Position numbers and translations under genes: made by a program. From Pleurostoma richardsiae (Eukaryota; Ascomycota; Sordariomycetes; Calosphaeriales; Pleurostomataceae), in contig JANBVO010000034.1 of assembly GCA_030052745.1 (NCBI GenBank), positions 62,001 to 126,000 of the forward strand: DNA of 64,000 nt, read 5' to 3'. How positions within the stretch are numbered: position 1 is the stretch's first letter; each line of letters begins with the position of its first letter. Positions 1-12,151 of this stretch are shown here, in pieces. The notes beneath the pieces were generated by a model that had not been told where the DNA came from, made no database searches, and saw only the letters and a program-made list of their open reading frames with translations.

Positions 1-1064
1 TGCTTCTCATCGTGTTCTGCCTCTTCTACCCGCGCAAGGGCGACATTTGGAAGATGCTTGACTATGCTTGCCGCTTGACTGTGGAGCTGGGCTATCACAC
101 GGAGCGCCAGTCCGGCCAGGTCGATGCTACGGACATCGAGACCGAGCCCCAGAGCAAACTACGCCGCTCCACATTCTGGGGACTTTATGCCATCGAGCGC
201 ATCGTCGGGCAGCTCTTTGGCCGCGGTAGCGATCTCCCCGAGACTATCATCACCACCGAATACCCTAGCTCCCTGCACCCAGGCATCGGCCAGACCGCCA
301 TGCCGAGCGTGGACCAGCCCACACTGCAGTCCATGAGCATCGCGCACCACTACCGCCTGGTTTACCTCCGTTCCGAGATCTTCCGCTCTATGTACCTACC
401 AGCGTCACCCCCGGACCTCAGCCTCGACTGGCTGAAGGACAGGTACACCACACTCCACATGTGGCGCCAGGAGCTAGCCGTCAGCGATGAGCTGGAGGGC
501 GTGGCAACGCTGACCTGCGACGTCGGTTACGATGCAACCATGTGCTTCCTGTTCCAGCCTCTCCTTCTCCGGGCTCTCAGCACCACAGTTCCCCCGGCGG
601 TAGGCTCTTGTGGGGTCGAGACGGAAAGTCAGGCACGAGAACTCCCATCTCATGGCGAAGCTGGTCTCATTGCCTCCGACCCCTTTCACTCCGCCATCAA
701 CCTGATTCGTACGTACGAGAAAGTCATCCGTGCCCCACAGCGATCCGTTCTGGGCACCTACCCTATGACCTTCTTGAGCGCACACTACATCTACCTTGCC
801 TCGAGCACGCTGCTGGCCTACGCTCTCCTGCGACTCGAAGGCAGGACCAAGACCCTTAGGCGCATGTCTGACGCCGAGAGACTGACGGAGGAGGACACTG
901 AAGAGCTTGATTGGGGAGCCTTTATCGACGTGTCCAGCTCGTGTTTGATTCTGCTAGCCTGGTGCGGCGAGCGATGGCCGGGGATGCTAGGGATGCTCGG
1001 GGTGTACCAGCGTCTGTTTAACCGGGTTGTCAGGGAGTTAATTGGGAAAGGAATCGTCCGTTGA
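1..1064 (+). CDS. Fungal-specific transcription factor, 3' part only
   Basis: The frame is open from the first base of the window, so the 5' end, including any Zn2Cys6 DNA-binding domain, lies outside. About 354 codons are visible and end at TGA 1062-1064. The start of the visible protein (KMLDYACRLTVELGYH, then RRSTFWGLYAIERIVGQLFGR) is typical of the middle homology region of fungal Zn2Cys6 regulators. The C-terminal half has the hydrophobic helices expected of that domain. From family knowledge this is a nuclear transcriptional regulator. Its position beside an aminotransferase and a semialdehyde dehydrogenase makes local control of that catabolism plausible, but this is inference. No intron is needed in the visible part. 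Confidence 0.85.
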   Translation, partial: LLIVFCLFYPRKGDIWKMLDYACRLTVELGYHTERQSGQVDATDIETEPQSKLRRSTFWGLYAIERIVGQLFGRGSDLPETIITTEYPSSLHPGIGQTAMPSVDQPTLQSMSIAHHYRLVYLRSEIFRSMYLPASPPDLSLDWLKDRYTTLHMWRQELAVSDELEGVATLTCDVGYDATMCFLFQPLLLRALSTTVPPAVGSCGVETESQARELPSHGEAGLIASDPFHSAINLIRTYEKVIRAPQRSVLGTYPMTFLSAHYIYLASSTLLAYALLRLEGRTKTLRRMSDAERLTEEDTEELDWGAFIDVSSSCLILLAWCGERWPGMLGMLGVYQRLFNRVVRELIGKGIVR

Positions 1065-1689
1065 TCAGTGCCTTTGTTTCGTGATTCTCTTATTTGCGGT
1101 TTTCTTCCGAAGGACCTACATTGCCTTACAGAGAGCGTCGCATCCACTCTTGCCCACCCGGCTATGCGTCAAAATGACGGCGATTCTCGGTGAAAGATCT
1201 AACACGGTCTCCTGAACTTAGTGAGGTCTACTCTCCCTACCTTGTTTGTTGAGCGTGACTCTTGAGCTGTGAGACCTGCTTACTCCCGCCATCGGGAAAC
1301 GGGAACCCTGCGCCCCTCTCCGGCTGTCCATCACCGAGGGAAGTCCGAATTTGCTCTTCAGGCCAGGCACGCTGGCCGTGGTAGCTTGCAATGTCATCGT
1401 CAGTATCTGTACAGCTCCGGTATAGGATGCGCCCCTAGCGCTAGCATGGGTGGATTCCCTCTCTGAGATGGCTCGCATTGCGGACATGTCCGCCTTTTCG
1501 GTGGATATTACCATGCCGTCGTCTACCAAAACATCGGAGCGGTGAGAGCGATGACTCGCTTTATAGTCAGATTTAGACACTGTTGGGGAGCAACACCGTA
1601 GTCGTCAGCTCTGACAGAAAATCCAAGAAAGCCCAAGTCAACACTCTGTGGTGAGTATTGAGCTGGCATTCTCCGCCATATCAGTTATC
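1065..1689. other. Intergenic, promoter region of the aminotransferase
   Basis: This 625-bp gap separates the regulator from the aminotransferase. Short open frames occur on both strands but none resembles a known protein. It must hold the promoter and 5' UTR of the aminotransferase. I see no clear TATA box or repeat. Confidence 0.5.
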
Positions 1690-3264
1690 ATGGTGCCTCT
1701 GTCGGGTCTCCCTATTCAGACGGGAGGGAGGGCGGTCAGGAGGGCTTCAACCTTACGGATGCGACTCTCGCCGACGTCACGGGCGGCCTCGACCTTCTTT
1801 CCTACCGAGCCTGCGAAGCCGACCGTAAAGACGGACATCCCGGGTCCCATCGCCCGGGCCCATATCCAGAGCTTGCAGGAGGTCTTCGATACGCGTAACC
1901 TGAATATGCTCACCGACTACCAAAGAAGCATTGGCAATTACATCGCCGATCCTGACGGGAACGTTCTTCTTGACGCGTGAGTAGGGCACCCTAAGTCCAT
2001 TTCCCATTCATATCACCTTGAATGGGACTGACTCTTTCACTTCTCAATGCCTAGATTCGCACAGATCGCATCGATAGCACTGGGCTACAATAACCCGGCC
2101 CTTGTGAGCGTGGCAAAAACCCCGGAAATGGTCAACGCCATCGTTAACCGCCCAGCGCTCGGCAACTTCCCGCCGACAGATTGGGCCGAGATCTTGCGCG
2201 ACGGGATTTTGAGAGCAGCCCCCAAGGGTCTAGATCAGGTGTTTACCAGCATGTCCGGCTCCGACGCTAATGAGACGGCGTACAAGGCCGCCTTCATGTG
2301 GCGCCGCCAGCAAGAACGAGGAGGCTTTGACGTTGACTTCACCGACGAGGAGTTGCGCTCAGTGATGGACAACCAGGCACCCGGTGCTGCTCAGCTGTCT
2401 ATCCTCTCCTTCCGTGGTGGTTTCCACGGCCGTCTGTTCGGCTCGTTGTCGACGACGAGATCAAAGCCGATCCATAAGCTGGATATCCCGGCCTTCGACT
2501 GGCCACAGGCAACATTCCCGAAGCTAAAGTATCCATTAGATGAAAATTCACGGGATAATGATGCTGCCGAGAAGTCTTCCCTTGAAGAGGTTGAGCGTCT
2601 GATCACGACCTATCATCTGCCTCCTGCCGCTGTTGTCGTTGAACCTATTCAGTCGGAAGGCGGGGACAACCATGCTTCGCCATCATTCTTTCGCGGACTC
2701 CGCGAAATTACCAAAAAGCACAATGTCCTCTTGATAGTTGATGAAGTCCAGACAGGCGTTGGCGCAACAGGGAAGTTCTGGGCCCACGAACACTGGGATT
2801 TGCCTTCGCCTCCTGATATTGTCACGTTCAGCAAGAAGGCTCAGGCAGCTGGCTTCTACTACAAGAACCCCCAACTGCGTCCTAACAAGCCATATCGCCA
2901 GTTCAATACGTGGATGGGGGACCCTGTGCGTGCTATACTCTTCCGTGGCATCCTCAGCGAGATTGAGCGACTGGACCTGGTCGAGAACACGGCCCGTGTA
3001 GGCAACTATCTCTTTTCTCGATTGGAAGACTTGGCTGCTCAGTTTCCAGCTCAGTTCTCGAACCTTCGCGGCAAGGGGCAAGGGACCTTTATCGCATTTG
3101 ACCATCCGCGCCGGGACGAGTTCCTCAAGAAGGTCAAGAAACTAGGAGTTAATGTAGGGGGCTCAGGCGAAACGGCCGTCCGCTTGCGGCCTATGCTGGT
3201 CTTCGAGGAACACCACGCAGACATTCTTGTGGACGCATTCCAGAACGCAGCAACGTCGTTCTAG
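1690..3264 (+). CDS. 4-aminobutyrate / beta-alanine aminotransferase (class III)
   Basis: PLP enzyme that transfers the amino group of GABA or beta-alanine to 2-oxoglutarate, giving succinate or malonate semialdehyde. Two exons, 1690-1976 and 2055-3264, joined across a 78-bp intron (GTGAGT...CTAG, CTGAC branch point), give 498 aa, the usual family length. The junction rebuilds the conserved run DPDGNVLLDAFAQIAS. Further landmarks are GYNNPAL, SGSDANETAYKAAF, FRGGFHGRLFGSLSTT, VVEPIQSEGGDN, the PLP-binding Asp in IVDEVQTGVG, and FSKKAQAAGF, whose second Lys (about residue 357) should form the Schiff base. The first 40 residues are basic and rich in Ser, Thr and Arg, which suits a mitochondrial presequence. 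The start is the first ATG in frame; an internal Met about 26 residues on is an alternative. It converges with the dehydrogenase gene that would use its product. Confidence 0.93.
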
Positions 3265-3650
3265 GCTAGCTCAAAGCTACTTCAAGCATCTAGTATATAT
3301 CTGAACTCTCGGGATAGAAAGCCCTCTACTCAGTTATGGATTTGCAGCGGATAGAGTGATGCTTGTCACCGCATTTCGCCGAGCTGCTCGATCGAAAGGT
3401 AAATACTCGAGGCTCGCGTCGATATATTTGAAGACTCTATATATGTCACCGACATTACAATATTAAATGCGATTCAAGCTAGCACGTGCTTTTCCCAATG
3501 CTGTGGAGCGAGCAAATCTCAAGGTAAGCAAAGTGCTGTGCTTTAATGGAGTCGCCTCTGAGCTTTCTAATTATCGTCTTGCCAGAACCCTTTTTGTCTA
3601 TCCCTAGATTCCGCATTCTTTACGCGGTCTTCCTACTCTCTCTTCCCGTC
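3265..3650. other. Convergent intergenic spacer
   Basis: This 386-bp A+T-richer spacer lies between the 3' ends of the aminotransferase (+) and the semialdehyde dehydrogenase (-). It should hold both 3' UTRs and polyadenylation regions. No gene is recognisable. Confidence 0.5.
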
Positions 3651-5420
3651 CTACGACTGGGTCGGCATGGAGACATCTGCTTTCAGCGAGATCACATCTG
3701 CGCTCCGCCACAGCGCCGTGACCGTCTTCTGCTGCGTATAGAATGCAATACCAGGCCGTCCATAGAATGTGCTTGCACCCCCTGCAGCAATGCTCTTCTT
3801 ATTCCCTGTAAACGAAAACATGGGCAACGGCACCGGGATCGGAACGTTGATACCGACCTGCCCTGCTTCGATAGTTTTCCGAAATCTCTCGGCGGCGGCC
3901 CCTGACCGTGTGAAGATCGCAGTACCATTACCGTATTCGTTCTTGTTAATTAGCTCGACCGCATCATCTAAGGTCTCGGCCTCAAGACAGACAAGTACCG
4001 GCCCGAAGATCTCCTCGCGGTAGCAGGTCATATCTGGTGTCACATTGGCAATGATTGTAGGTGCAACCCAGTTTCCAGCTGCGTATTTAGGATCCGCGGG
4101 TCTATAACCGCGACCATCGAGGAGAATGCTCGCGCCCTCATCCTCAGCACTCTGGATGATGCTCTCGATACGCTTTTTGCTATAAGGCGAAATGACGGGG
4201 CCGAGGTCAGCTCCGTCCTCGAATCCCCCGTTCACGTTCAACTTATTAGCTGCCTCAACCAACTCGGGCAACCACTCCTTAGTCTCGCCGACAAGAACAA
4301 CAGTGCTAAGGGCCATGCATCGTTGCCCCGCGGCACCAAAAGCAGCACCGACGACACTGCTAATGAAGTGGTTCTTGTTGCAGTCGGGGAGGACAGCAGC
4401 GTGGTTCTTCGCACCTAGATTGGCTTGGACTCGCTTGCCAGAGGATGATCCCTTGTTAAAGATGTACTCGCCGGCCTTGTTACCTCCAACGAAGCTAATA
4501 GCCTTGATATCTGGATGTCCCAACAGGAAGTCAACGGCCTGGTGGGTGCCATGAATGATGTTCAGTACGCCCTCGGGAAACCCGGCCTCTCGGGCCAGTT
4601 CCGCAAGGATCATCGCAGCACCGGGGTCCCTCTCTGATGGTTTCAGGACGATGGTATTACCAGTGACGGTAGCAATTGGAATGCACCAGAGGGGTATCAT
4701 TGCAGGGAAATCTGCCTGCTATCAATATTCGAGCTCTCAAACATGGCCGGCTGCTGACTCACTGAAAGGGCATATAGCGCCCACAACACCTAGGGGCTCG
4801 CGGTAGCTTCGTGTTTCCATGTCCTTTGCCACTTCTAGGACTTCGCCCTTTAACAACTCTGGCGCTCCACAAGCCGCTTCCGCGACCTGCAGGCCGCGGA
4901 GAACATCGCCCCTGGCGTCAGCGAACGTCTTTCCCTGCTCCAGCGAGATGCTCGCAGCCAGCCGGTCCCAATGTGTTCGAATGAGTGACACGAATTTGAA
5001 CATGATCTGCTGACGCGCGAGGATGCTCATAGCACGCCACTTTGGGAATGCTTTTGCTGCGGACGCGACGGCTGCCTCCATTTCAGGCGTGGTCATCTGT
5101 GGCACTCTTGTAACGAGGTTGTTGGTTGCCGGGTCATGAAGCTCCACGAATTCGGAGGCATTAGACATCCTGAATTGGTTATCTAGGAAGTATGGTGTGT
5201 CTTCAGCAGCACCGATCTTGTCATGCGAGCGGACGTATGATTGAGCTGTCGAGCTGAGTGCGGCGTTCAACAAGCGCGTCGTGGAATGCACGAGTCGGAC
5301 CCTTATAATATCAACTGATGATGCGGCTCTCGCTGGGCATCGCGCTGTGGGAAATGACTTCACGGCTGCCAGCTGCCCACGCACCGTGGGCGTGAAGGCT
5401 GATCTGAGAGCTCTGCGCAT
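3651..5420 (-). CDS. Methylmalonate/malonate-semialdehyde dehydrogenase (acylating)
   Basis: CoA-dependent aldehyde dehydrogenase that turns malonate semialdehyde into acetyl-CoA, or methylmalonate semialdehyde into propionyl-CoA, with NAD. Exons on the minus strand are 5420-4763 and 4711-3651. The 51-bp intron (GTGAGT...GCAG) restores [14 protein letters not shown], and the product is 572 aa. Diagnostic features are [20 protein letters not shown], the NAD-binding stretch around [19 protein letters not shown], the catalytic Cys in [14 protein letters not shown], and the MMSDH-specific C-terminal run [18 protein letters not shown]. The start at 5420 is the first ATG of the frame. It gives an Arg/Ser-rich N-terminus fitting mitochondrial import. 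It converges with the aminotransferase that would make its substrate and lies in tandem after the amidase. Confidence 0.93.
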
Positions 5421-5961
5421 CGTGGCAGCTAAGGATCGATCCAAGGGCGTCGCGAACGAGAGTATCACGGTCCTGTGTGCGGGAGGGAATGCCGGTCCTC
5501 TTCTGAATTCTTGTGCTTTGTTAGGATAAACGGCCTGAGCATTCAACGGCCAGACAACTCACCTAGACTCAAAGTATCTTAACAAGAGGGCTCAGGTGCC
5601 TGTCAGGAGGCCCCAACCACGAGCCTTTTGCTACGATTCTAATTACCTTGTAGCGGGGGAGCAAATACCATTCCCGACGGCGATGTCCGCCGTCTGGGTC
5701 TTAGCTTTGAACGGCGCGGTCTGTAGGAGATGTCCGCCACCCTAGGTCCCAGGCCGATGCCTCAATAACAAACCGGAATATGTCCGAGTCGCTGGCTGCT
5801 GGACTCCGTCCTCAGTAGAAGACTGCTTGCAAGGCCGAGGGGAAAGGTCGGGATTGAGCCTAATTTTCACGGCAAATGGTCTATGCGCAAGCTCTAGTGG
5901 TTTCGTGCAAATTGCGTAGCTGCACAATGCACTTGAGCACCTCACACTTATTTACATTCGC
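5421..5961. other. Intergenic, promoter of the semialdehyde dehydrogenase
   Basis: 541 bp between the 3' end of the amidase and the start of the dehydrogenase, both on the minus strand. Short frames at the left edge merely extend the dehydrogenase frame without an ATG. No other gene or repeat is recognised. Confidence 0.45.
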
Positions 5962-7974
5962 TCAGGTTGTCTCGCATGCGTATCTATCCAGAGACTCGGT
6001 GCTGCACGAAAATCCGGGCCAAGGAGCCTCCCAGCGTCCCTTCGCAGTAGCATAGTTGTGCCATTGCGGTACCGCTTTCCACTGGAAGAGGTCTTCCATC
6101 GCTGATGCCACCCTGACCAGCTTCGCCTCGCCGTACTGGCGCCCATATACACAGAAGCCACAAGGAACAGAATATCCACTCTGGCCCATTGGCACGGTGG
6201 CTATCGGGTAGCCCGCATAAGAAGGGATGGAGGCACACGCGTTGTCGGAGCCGCCGGAAGAGTCGTTCGGCAGAACTATAGCGTCAAGCTCGATGACCGT
6301 GCCGTTGTCGAGCATGTATGCATACGCGCTGTCGATGGCGGCGCGTGCGGTTCTCCTTCCCCAACCGAACGCCTTCCAGAAGGCATCTCCCATTGTCCCG
6401 TTGGTCGCGATGGCGTTATCGTAGAAGTCCTGACCGGACACGGTATTGTACCACCATGTGCTGTTACCGAGAGCTCCAGTGGTGTCATTGTGCGCACGGT
6501 TCCATGCAGCCATATCAGTCAGACTGGTCATCATTGACCGTTCGTCGCTCGCCGGATACGTCCAGTTCTGCAGCCACTCCCCATATGCGACGGCCAGAAG
6601 AGTATTATACGCTATCAGCTGATCGTACTCCTCTGGAGTGTCCGATGGCTGCCCAAATCCATAAGGATTTGCAATTTTACTGAGGTAAGGATTGGACTAA
6701 TAGGGTTTTTAGTCACAGTTCCCAGAAGCAGCACTGGACGGGACTCTTACAGTAAGGTTGTAAATCTCAGCACCCGCAGCCTTCAGTTCTTTCACACGGC
6801 GCTCGTATAGCTCTCGCTGACCCGGGGAGTTGACAGCCTAATATAAGGTTTTTAGAATGTCAGGACCGTTATGCATCGAGTGTTCAAACTTACCGCCCAC
6901 GTCGACCAGTACGGATTCCAGGGCAGACCTAATTTCATCCCCTTCAAAGCATCCTTACCGACGATCTCAGCAGAATACCCGCCTATTGGATAATGTCCGA
7001 TGGCCTCGAATGTGAGATTGTCGTAACGGTCAGCGCCGACTATAATGTCGAGCACTAGTGCCACGTCCTTCATAGACCGTGCCATCGATCCAGGCGTGTC
7101 GTGGTAGTAGCTCCCGGGGACGATACCATGTCGTGATACCAAGCCAGGGGTGGTCTTTATTGTGTATAGGCCGAGATTTGCAGAAGGGTGAACCAGGGAG
7201 CTGAAATGTTGTAAGTAGGCTTATCACGGCTGAGATCTGCTGCTACGCATCACGTACCCATGCGTCTCAGTTCCCAGCGCAATGGCGGCTTGGTTAATCC
7301 TCACTGAGACAGCCGAGCCGCCACTGCTTCCCGAGGTAGCCTGTGTGAGGTTGAACGGGTTCCTTGTCTGGCCAATCCTTGTCGAATAACCGTCAGAGAA
7401 ATTTACCAGTGCCCGGTGGTCTGCGGCCTCTGACAACGCTGCATGCCCAAGCAGCACACCTCCAGCTTCACGAAGCTTAGTTATGACTGTCGCCTCGGAC
7501 GAGTACCGACCGCCAAGGAGAACGAGGCCTCCCTCGCTGGTGTTGTGCTTGTCATCGGTATAATGGTTGTCTTTGACGAGGAATGGGATCCCGTGCATGG
7601 GGCCCCGGATGCCATTTGATATCCTCTCTTGGTCGAGGGACAGGGCAATTGACAGAGCATCCGGGTTGACCTCACTGACAGACCGGAGGTACCTGCAACA
7701 CCATGATGAGGACTTCGTTGCGGCTCAGATGTCCAACTGTCGGGGAGGAGGAGGGCTATACACACCCGTTTGTCTGCTCGATCCGAGCCATATAACATTT
7801 GACCAAATCTTCGCTCGTAAGATTGCCGAGAATCATCCAGCGCTGAAGGTTCTCTATCGAGGCATCTTCAATCTTAACTCCATTGCACAGCGGCATAGGG
7901 AATGGTGAATTGCCATGGCACGTAGCCACTGCACCAGCGGCCACGCTCGCTACCGTCAGGAGGAGGGCGTGCAT
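5962..7974 (-). CDS. Secreted amidase (amidase-signature family)
   Basis: Hydrolyses a carboxamide to acid plus ammonia or amine, using the Ser-cisSer-Lys triad of this family; the substrate is unknown. Five exons on the minus strand, 7974-7766, 7692-7258, 7200-6894, 6837-6751 and 6696-5962, total 1773 nt and 590 aa. The four introns are 54-73 bp. Triad elements seen are Lys in GIPFLVKDNHY and the two Ser of the glycine-rich signature SGSSGGSAVSV, followed by IALGTETHGSLVHPSA. The first 20 residues (MHALLLTVASVAAGAVATCH) form a signal peptide, so secretion or entry to the endomembrane system is likely. Several N-x-S/T sites near the C-terminus fit glycosylation. It is the third nitrogen-catabolic enzyme in this stretch. 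Confidence 0.9.
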
Positions 7975-10900
7975 CTCGTAGGGTACCAGTCATTAGAGAA
8001 ACTTCAGTGGCTAGAATGATATGAAATAATACTAGCCCTCTCCGAATGCCTCCTCTGGGTGATGTATCTCATTCATATCCCTGAACTGCTCGGCTTTCTC
8101 CGCCATCGGCGATTCCCGAGGGCACGTCTCCACGAGTCAATCAATCTCCACTCAGACCGTACACCCCTGGCCCGATCGCCCTTCACGACTTGACCGATCG
8201 GTCTCAGCTCTCCGTGAAGAACTACACCGCCTCTTCCTTTCTGGGCGCCAAGGGGACGTCTCTTTCGAATCACGGAAACCCCGACAGGCATCTTATCAAT
8301 GGCTAGCTGAGGACTTGACACTGCCGTAATCTTCAGTGTGAAAATCCTATTTTATCGCTTCGCAGGTTGTCCGAACTTTCGCACCTAGGTAGCAGCGGAA
8401 AAAAGGCACAGGATCTTTGAGATCTTCAAGCCTTAAGCTCGTCTAGAGCCCTATCCTTAGGTAGCATAGTGAACTTACTTCTGACTCTGGCACGCCCTGC
8501 GTAGCATTGGCGCTATGGGCTTACTGTTTTACGAGTCTCTTAGTACAGTTCAGAGCAATAGGCGAACATTCTGACTACTCCTGCGGCAGACTTCCATCTT
8601 CTGCCTTGACGGCTCTTGTAGTGTGACGCTATTCCTGCCTCGGGCTGCGGCGGCGAGGTGATGGGACTACTCGTCTGCTTCCTTCCACCTCGATTAGCCT
8701 CATTGGCAGATTAAGGTGCAGAAGAGAAGTTTACCGTCTCGCTACTAGAGCCTGTATAACGTCGTATCTAGGGTGGCCCGCGCGCTAGGCCGCTGCTTGT
8801 GTATAATCACACCTATATCTTCAACTGCGGTAAGGGATGACAAGGACAACATGCGTGCAAATAATCTGCTTCCTCTCGGTGCTAGCATCACACAACGAGT
8901 AGCTGTCTCGTGCCATTCCCTGAGGTTTGGCAGCCGACATATCACTGGCGGCTGGAGCGTTCTCAACACGGTGGACAACTGCATCGGTAGTCTTGAGAAC
9001 GGACATCACCAGTTCCAATTGATATTCTTCACGGACCGGCCGAAGACATTCTGGACCTAAGCATGGTAATGAAGTCTGCGCCCATCCCCATACCAAGTCT
9101 CTTGGCAGCAGTTCATACGTGATGGACTATAGCGGACACGGATCGACGTCATTCTTCTGTGGACATCATGACGGTTTAGAAGAGATATTCCCCAATACGA
9201 GAGACAATTATAGACCTTCAACTCAACATCGGAATCAGCCTCCAACATAAGATCTGATGACGGACCCGAAGTTCCCATCAAGACAAGTCTTTTCCATATT
9301 TCCGACCCGGACAAAAGATGGACCGTCTACTACTACTCGAAGTTGAAGAATGGGTGCGAGCGGCTGGCTATTAAGCTCGTGCCACAATTGCGATTTTAGG
9401 TTCAATATCAACCTCAAAGGTATTGTAAAGTGAACGTGATACACCTGTATCACCATTAGAGCGATCACAGCCATCAGCCGCATCCAACATAGTTCTAGCA
9501 TATCGCCGTTAGGTTAATTATTCATCTCTATAGCATGTTTTAGGGCTATTAGAAACGGCTTAACAATCGATTAGGCGAACGTAATAAGTGGCTAGCTTTG
9601 TCCGACCCCAGACGGGCCACGAACGCCGAAGTTGCAAGCTGCTGTGCAATCTTTGTTACCCCGAGTAGCTGAACGATAATGGACAACCAAGATCGCCGCA
9701 TACTTGGCCTCACTTCTCTGATCGGTGGTGAAGTAGTCACGGAGGCCCAAACGGAGAAATGACTTCGTTGCAAATCATCACAGCCCTTCTTCACTCCTAT
9801 CGCCTGGATCTTCACGGAGCCGGCTGTCAAGATCCGTGGAATGAGAGTCATGAATACAGTTCTCACTGATACTTCCAGTGTCCTCGTCGCTGCTATTTCA
9901 GCCTCGACAATGCCTGTGGCCTTCGCACTTGGACTCAGACGGAAGTTGAAGCTTGATCGGGCGGGACTAGCTGGCCTGATTCTTCTAGCCGATCTTCCTC
10001 TTCTTCTTCATTTCAGTAACCTTCCTTAAGACCTAAGAACTTTTTCAAAAAGGACAGGAAAAGAGTACATCAAACCCTTTCGCAGCCATCTACAAACACG
10101 ATTTTTCTATAACCATCAGAGCTACCCAGCTTGCCATATATGGGTCAATTCGCATCAACTCTCCCTGCACGGTACTGGTAAATTCATTAGTGGCACTGAG
10201 CCTGGGATTATGAAGGCACTTTGTTGACACACTGCCACGGAGACGTCCGTGGCCTTACGCTCAACAGTGGCAGCAGGCCATTCAGGGAAGAGATTACCAA
10301 ATTAGGTGTCATTGAATAGGAGGCAGTCGACCCTTTTGAGCATCATGCTGCCCACGAGGACAACAAGGAAGGCCGAGTCCGCACTCCTACGCACATCGTC
10401 TGTCACTTACGCCCCGTTCGCCTTGACTCCGCCTAAGCTTAGGTTCCGATTCGGCGATAATATGCTGGATGAATGCCACTACTGCCCGGAACCACCTCCA
10501 CCTACCACGTCCTTGTACGCGAGGTTCCACAGGCCGCCGACGCGGACCTTACTAGTATCGCGTACCCCGGTACAGAGCCTGCCCAGGGTCCAGGGGTCGG
10601 AGGGAGAGTTGGCCCGTGCACCTATCGTCCCGCTCGCTACCAGCTGATTGACCGCGGCGGCATGAGCCCGGCATCAAGGCTGTTGGCAGCTGAAAACTTG
10701 CTTTTGTCCAGTTCGAGCACTATGTAAGTATGCGCCTTAGCCTCGGGTGGGGGGCCCCATTCGACTATTGCTCACACGTGATGCGCTAGCTAGTTAGTCG
10801 GGGCACCTTGATTCGGGCCTTTGTTTATGGGAGGGATATTCTCGTTCGTGTTGTTGGGCTTTTGTTGTTGGTTGCCGTGTGGCGCCTGTACCCCGCAAGT

Positions 10901-11104
10901 TATCCCGGATCTAGATCTCGGGGTAGAAGCAGAAAAACTCAATTATTGGGTCGTCACGACAGACATAAAAGGTCCGAACGGTGCAAAAACAACGTTGCCA
11001 GTGCAGTGACTTCTTTGCTGCGTAAAAAGAGTTCTGCTGCTCCTCTTTCCCTCGTTCCCGCAAAGTGCCGCGCGTCAGCTTGGCCTTGCCGGCCCACCCC
11101 AGCC
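7975..11104. other. Long intergenic region with weak, unrecognised reading frames
   Basis: 3.1 kb without a confident gene. A short frame near 9680-10029 (+) becomes longer if a possible intron ending at CACAG just before 9781 is removed. It ends in a hydrophobic stretch containing PFFTPIAWIFTEPAVKIRG, but I cannot assign it. Between 10306 and 11009 overlapping plus-strand frames (for example 10473-10727, and 10821-11009 with a hydrophobic N-terminus) could be pieces of a decayed membrane-protein gene. These are observations, not calls. The right end must hold the promoter of the CE5 esterase. Confidence 0.3.
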
Positions 11105-12151
11105 ATGAAGCTGCATCTAGCTCTGCTCGCGCGCTTGGCGCTCCTGTCTGGTTGCGCTGCAGTGGCGGCGGCGGCGGCGCAGTCCAATATCACCTGCAGC
11201 AGCGGCCTTTTCATGATCGTCGCCCGCGGCAGCTCAGAGGCCCCGGGCACGGGCCGCATTGGCGTCGTCGCTGGGAACGTCAGCGAGCTCATCCCCAACT
11301 CGGCCATCGTGGCGCTGGACTATCCGGCTACGTTCTCCGCCTACGTGGATTCTGAAGGGCTCGGGACCGCCGCAATGACGGCCTGGATCAAGGCCTACGT
11401 AGCAGCATGTCCCGACGGCAAGATCAGCCTTATCGGTTACTCCCAGGTATATCTACGATCAGTATCGAGCGGGCCTGACACTGGCTAACAGCATGGCCAC
11501 AGGGAGGTCAGGTAACGGCTGACACTTTGTGTGGCACCTATGACGGGCAATATTTTGCCAGGACACCGGACCTCGCCGACACATATGAGCAGAATAGTGA
11601 GCATACCGCTCGTTCGCCTGGACGGCCCGCTACTAATAATGTGCAACAGTCGTTGCCGCGATCATGTTTGGAGACCCGAGCCACAATGTCAGTGCGTCTT
11701 GGAATGCAGGAACAAGCACGCAGAACGGGGTAAGCACCAACTCCAGCCCGAAGCCGCGGTTCCGAGCGGCAGTACGGAGATAGTTGCTGAATAGCTCACA
11801 ACACAGCTGTTCCCTCGCCAGAACCTCTCCGCGTGCGACCCCTACTCCAGCAAGATGAGGTCCTGGTGTGACACTGGAGACAGATACTGCGCAGGGGGCA
11901 ACAACACGCTGACGCACGGAACGTACTTCGCAAACTACACTATGGACGCAGTCAACTTTATCGTGCAGAAGTACAACGAGAGCTTGTCTGCGGAACCCAC
12001 GGCGACGTCTTCGGCGTCAGCGTCAGCAACGGTGTCATCAACGGCGTCACCGAGCTCGGTATCCGGGAGCAGTGCGTCATTCCTCACAGCACCGGCTGCT
12101 CCGTGGCAGCATCTGTTCTGGTTGCTCTTCATGTACCTGGCGATTTCATGA
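11105..12151 (+). CDS. CE5 esterase (acetylxylan esterase/cutinase family), likely GPI-anchored
   Basis: Secreted alpha/beta-hydrolase that removes acetyl or acyl esters from xylan or cutin-like polymers. Four exons, 11105-11446, 11503-11596, 11650-11729 and 11807-12151, total 861 nt and 286 aa. Introns are 56, 53 and 77 bp; the second contains a CTACTAAT branch site. The signal peptide is MKLHLALLARLALLSGCAAVAAAA. The catalytic Ser is in GYSQGG (Ser113; the first intron falls just after GYSQ). The Asp lies in CDTGDRYC and the His in NTLTHGTYF. Cysteine spacing and the SWCDTGDRYC block resemble acetylxylan esterases more than classical cutinases. A Ser/Thr/Ala-rich tail followed by a terminal hydrophobic helix (WQHLFWLLFMYLAIS) predicts a GPI anchor, holding the enzyme at the cell surface. 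Which ester it prefers cannot be decided here. Confidence 0.9.
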
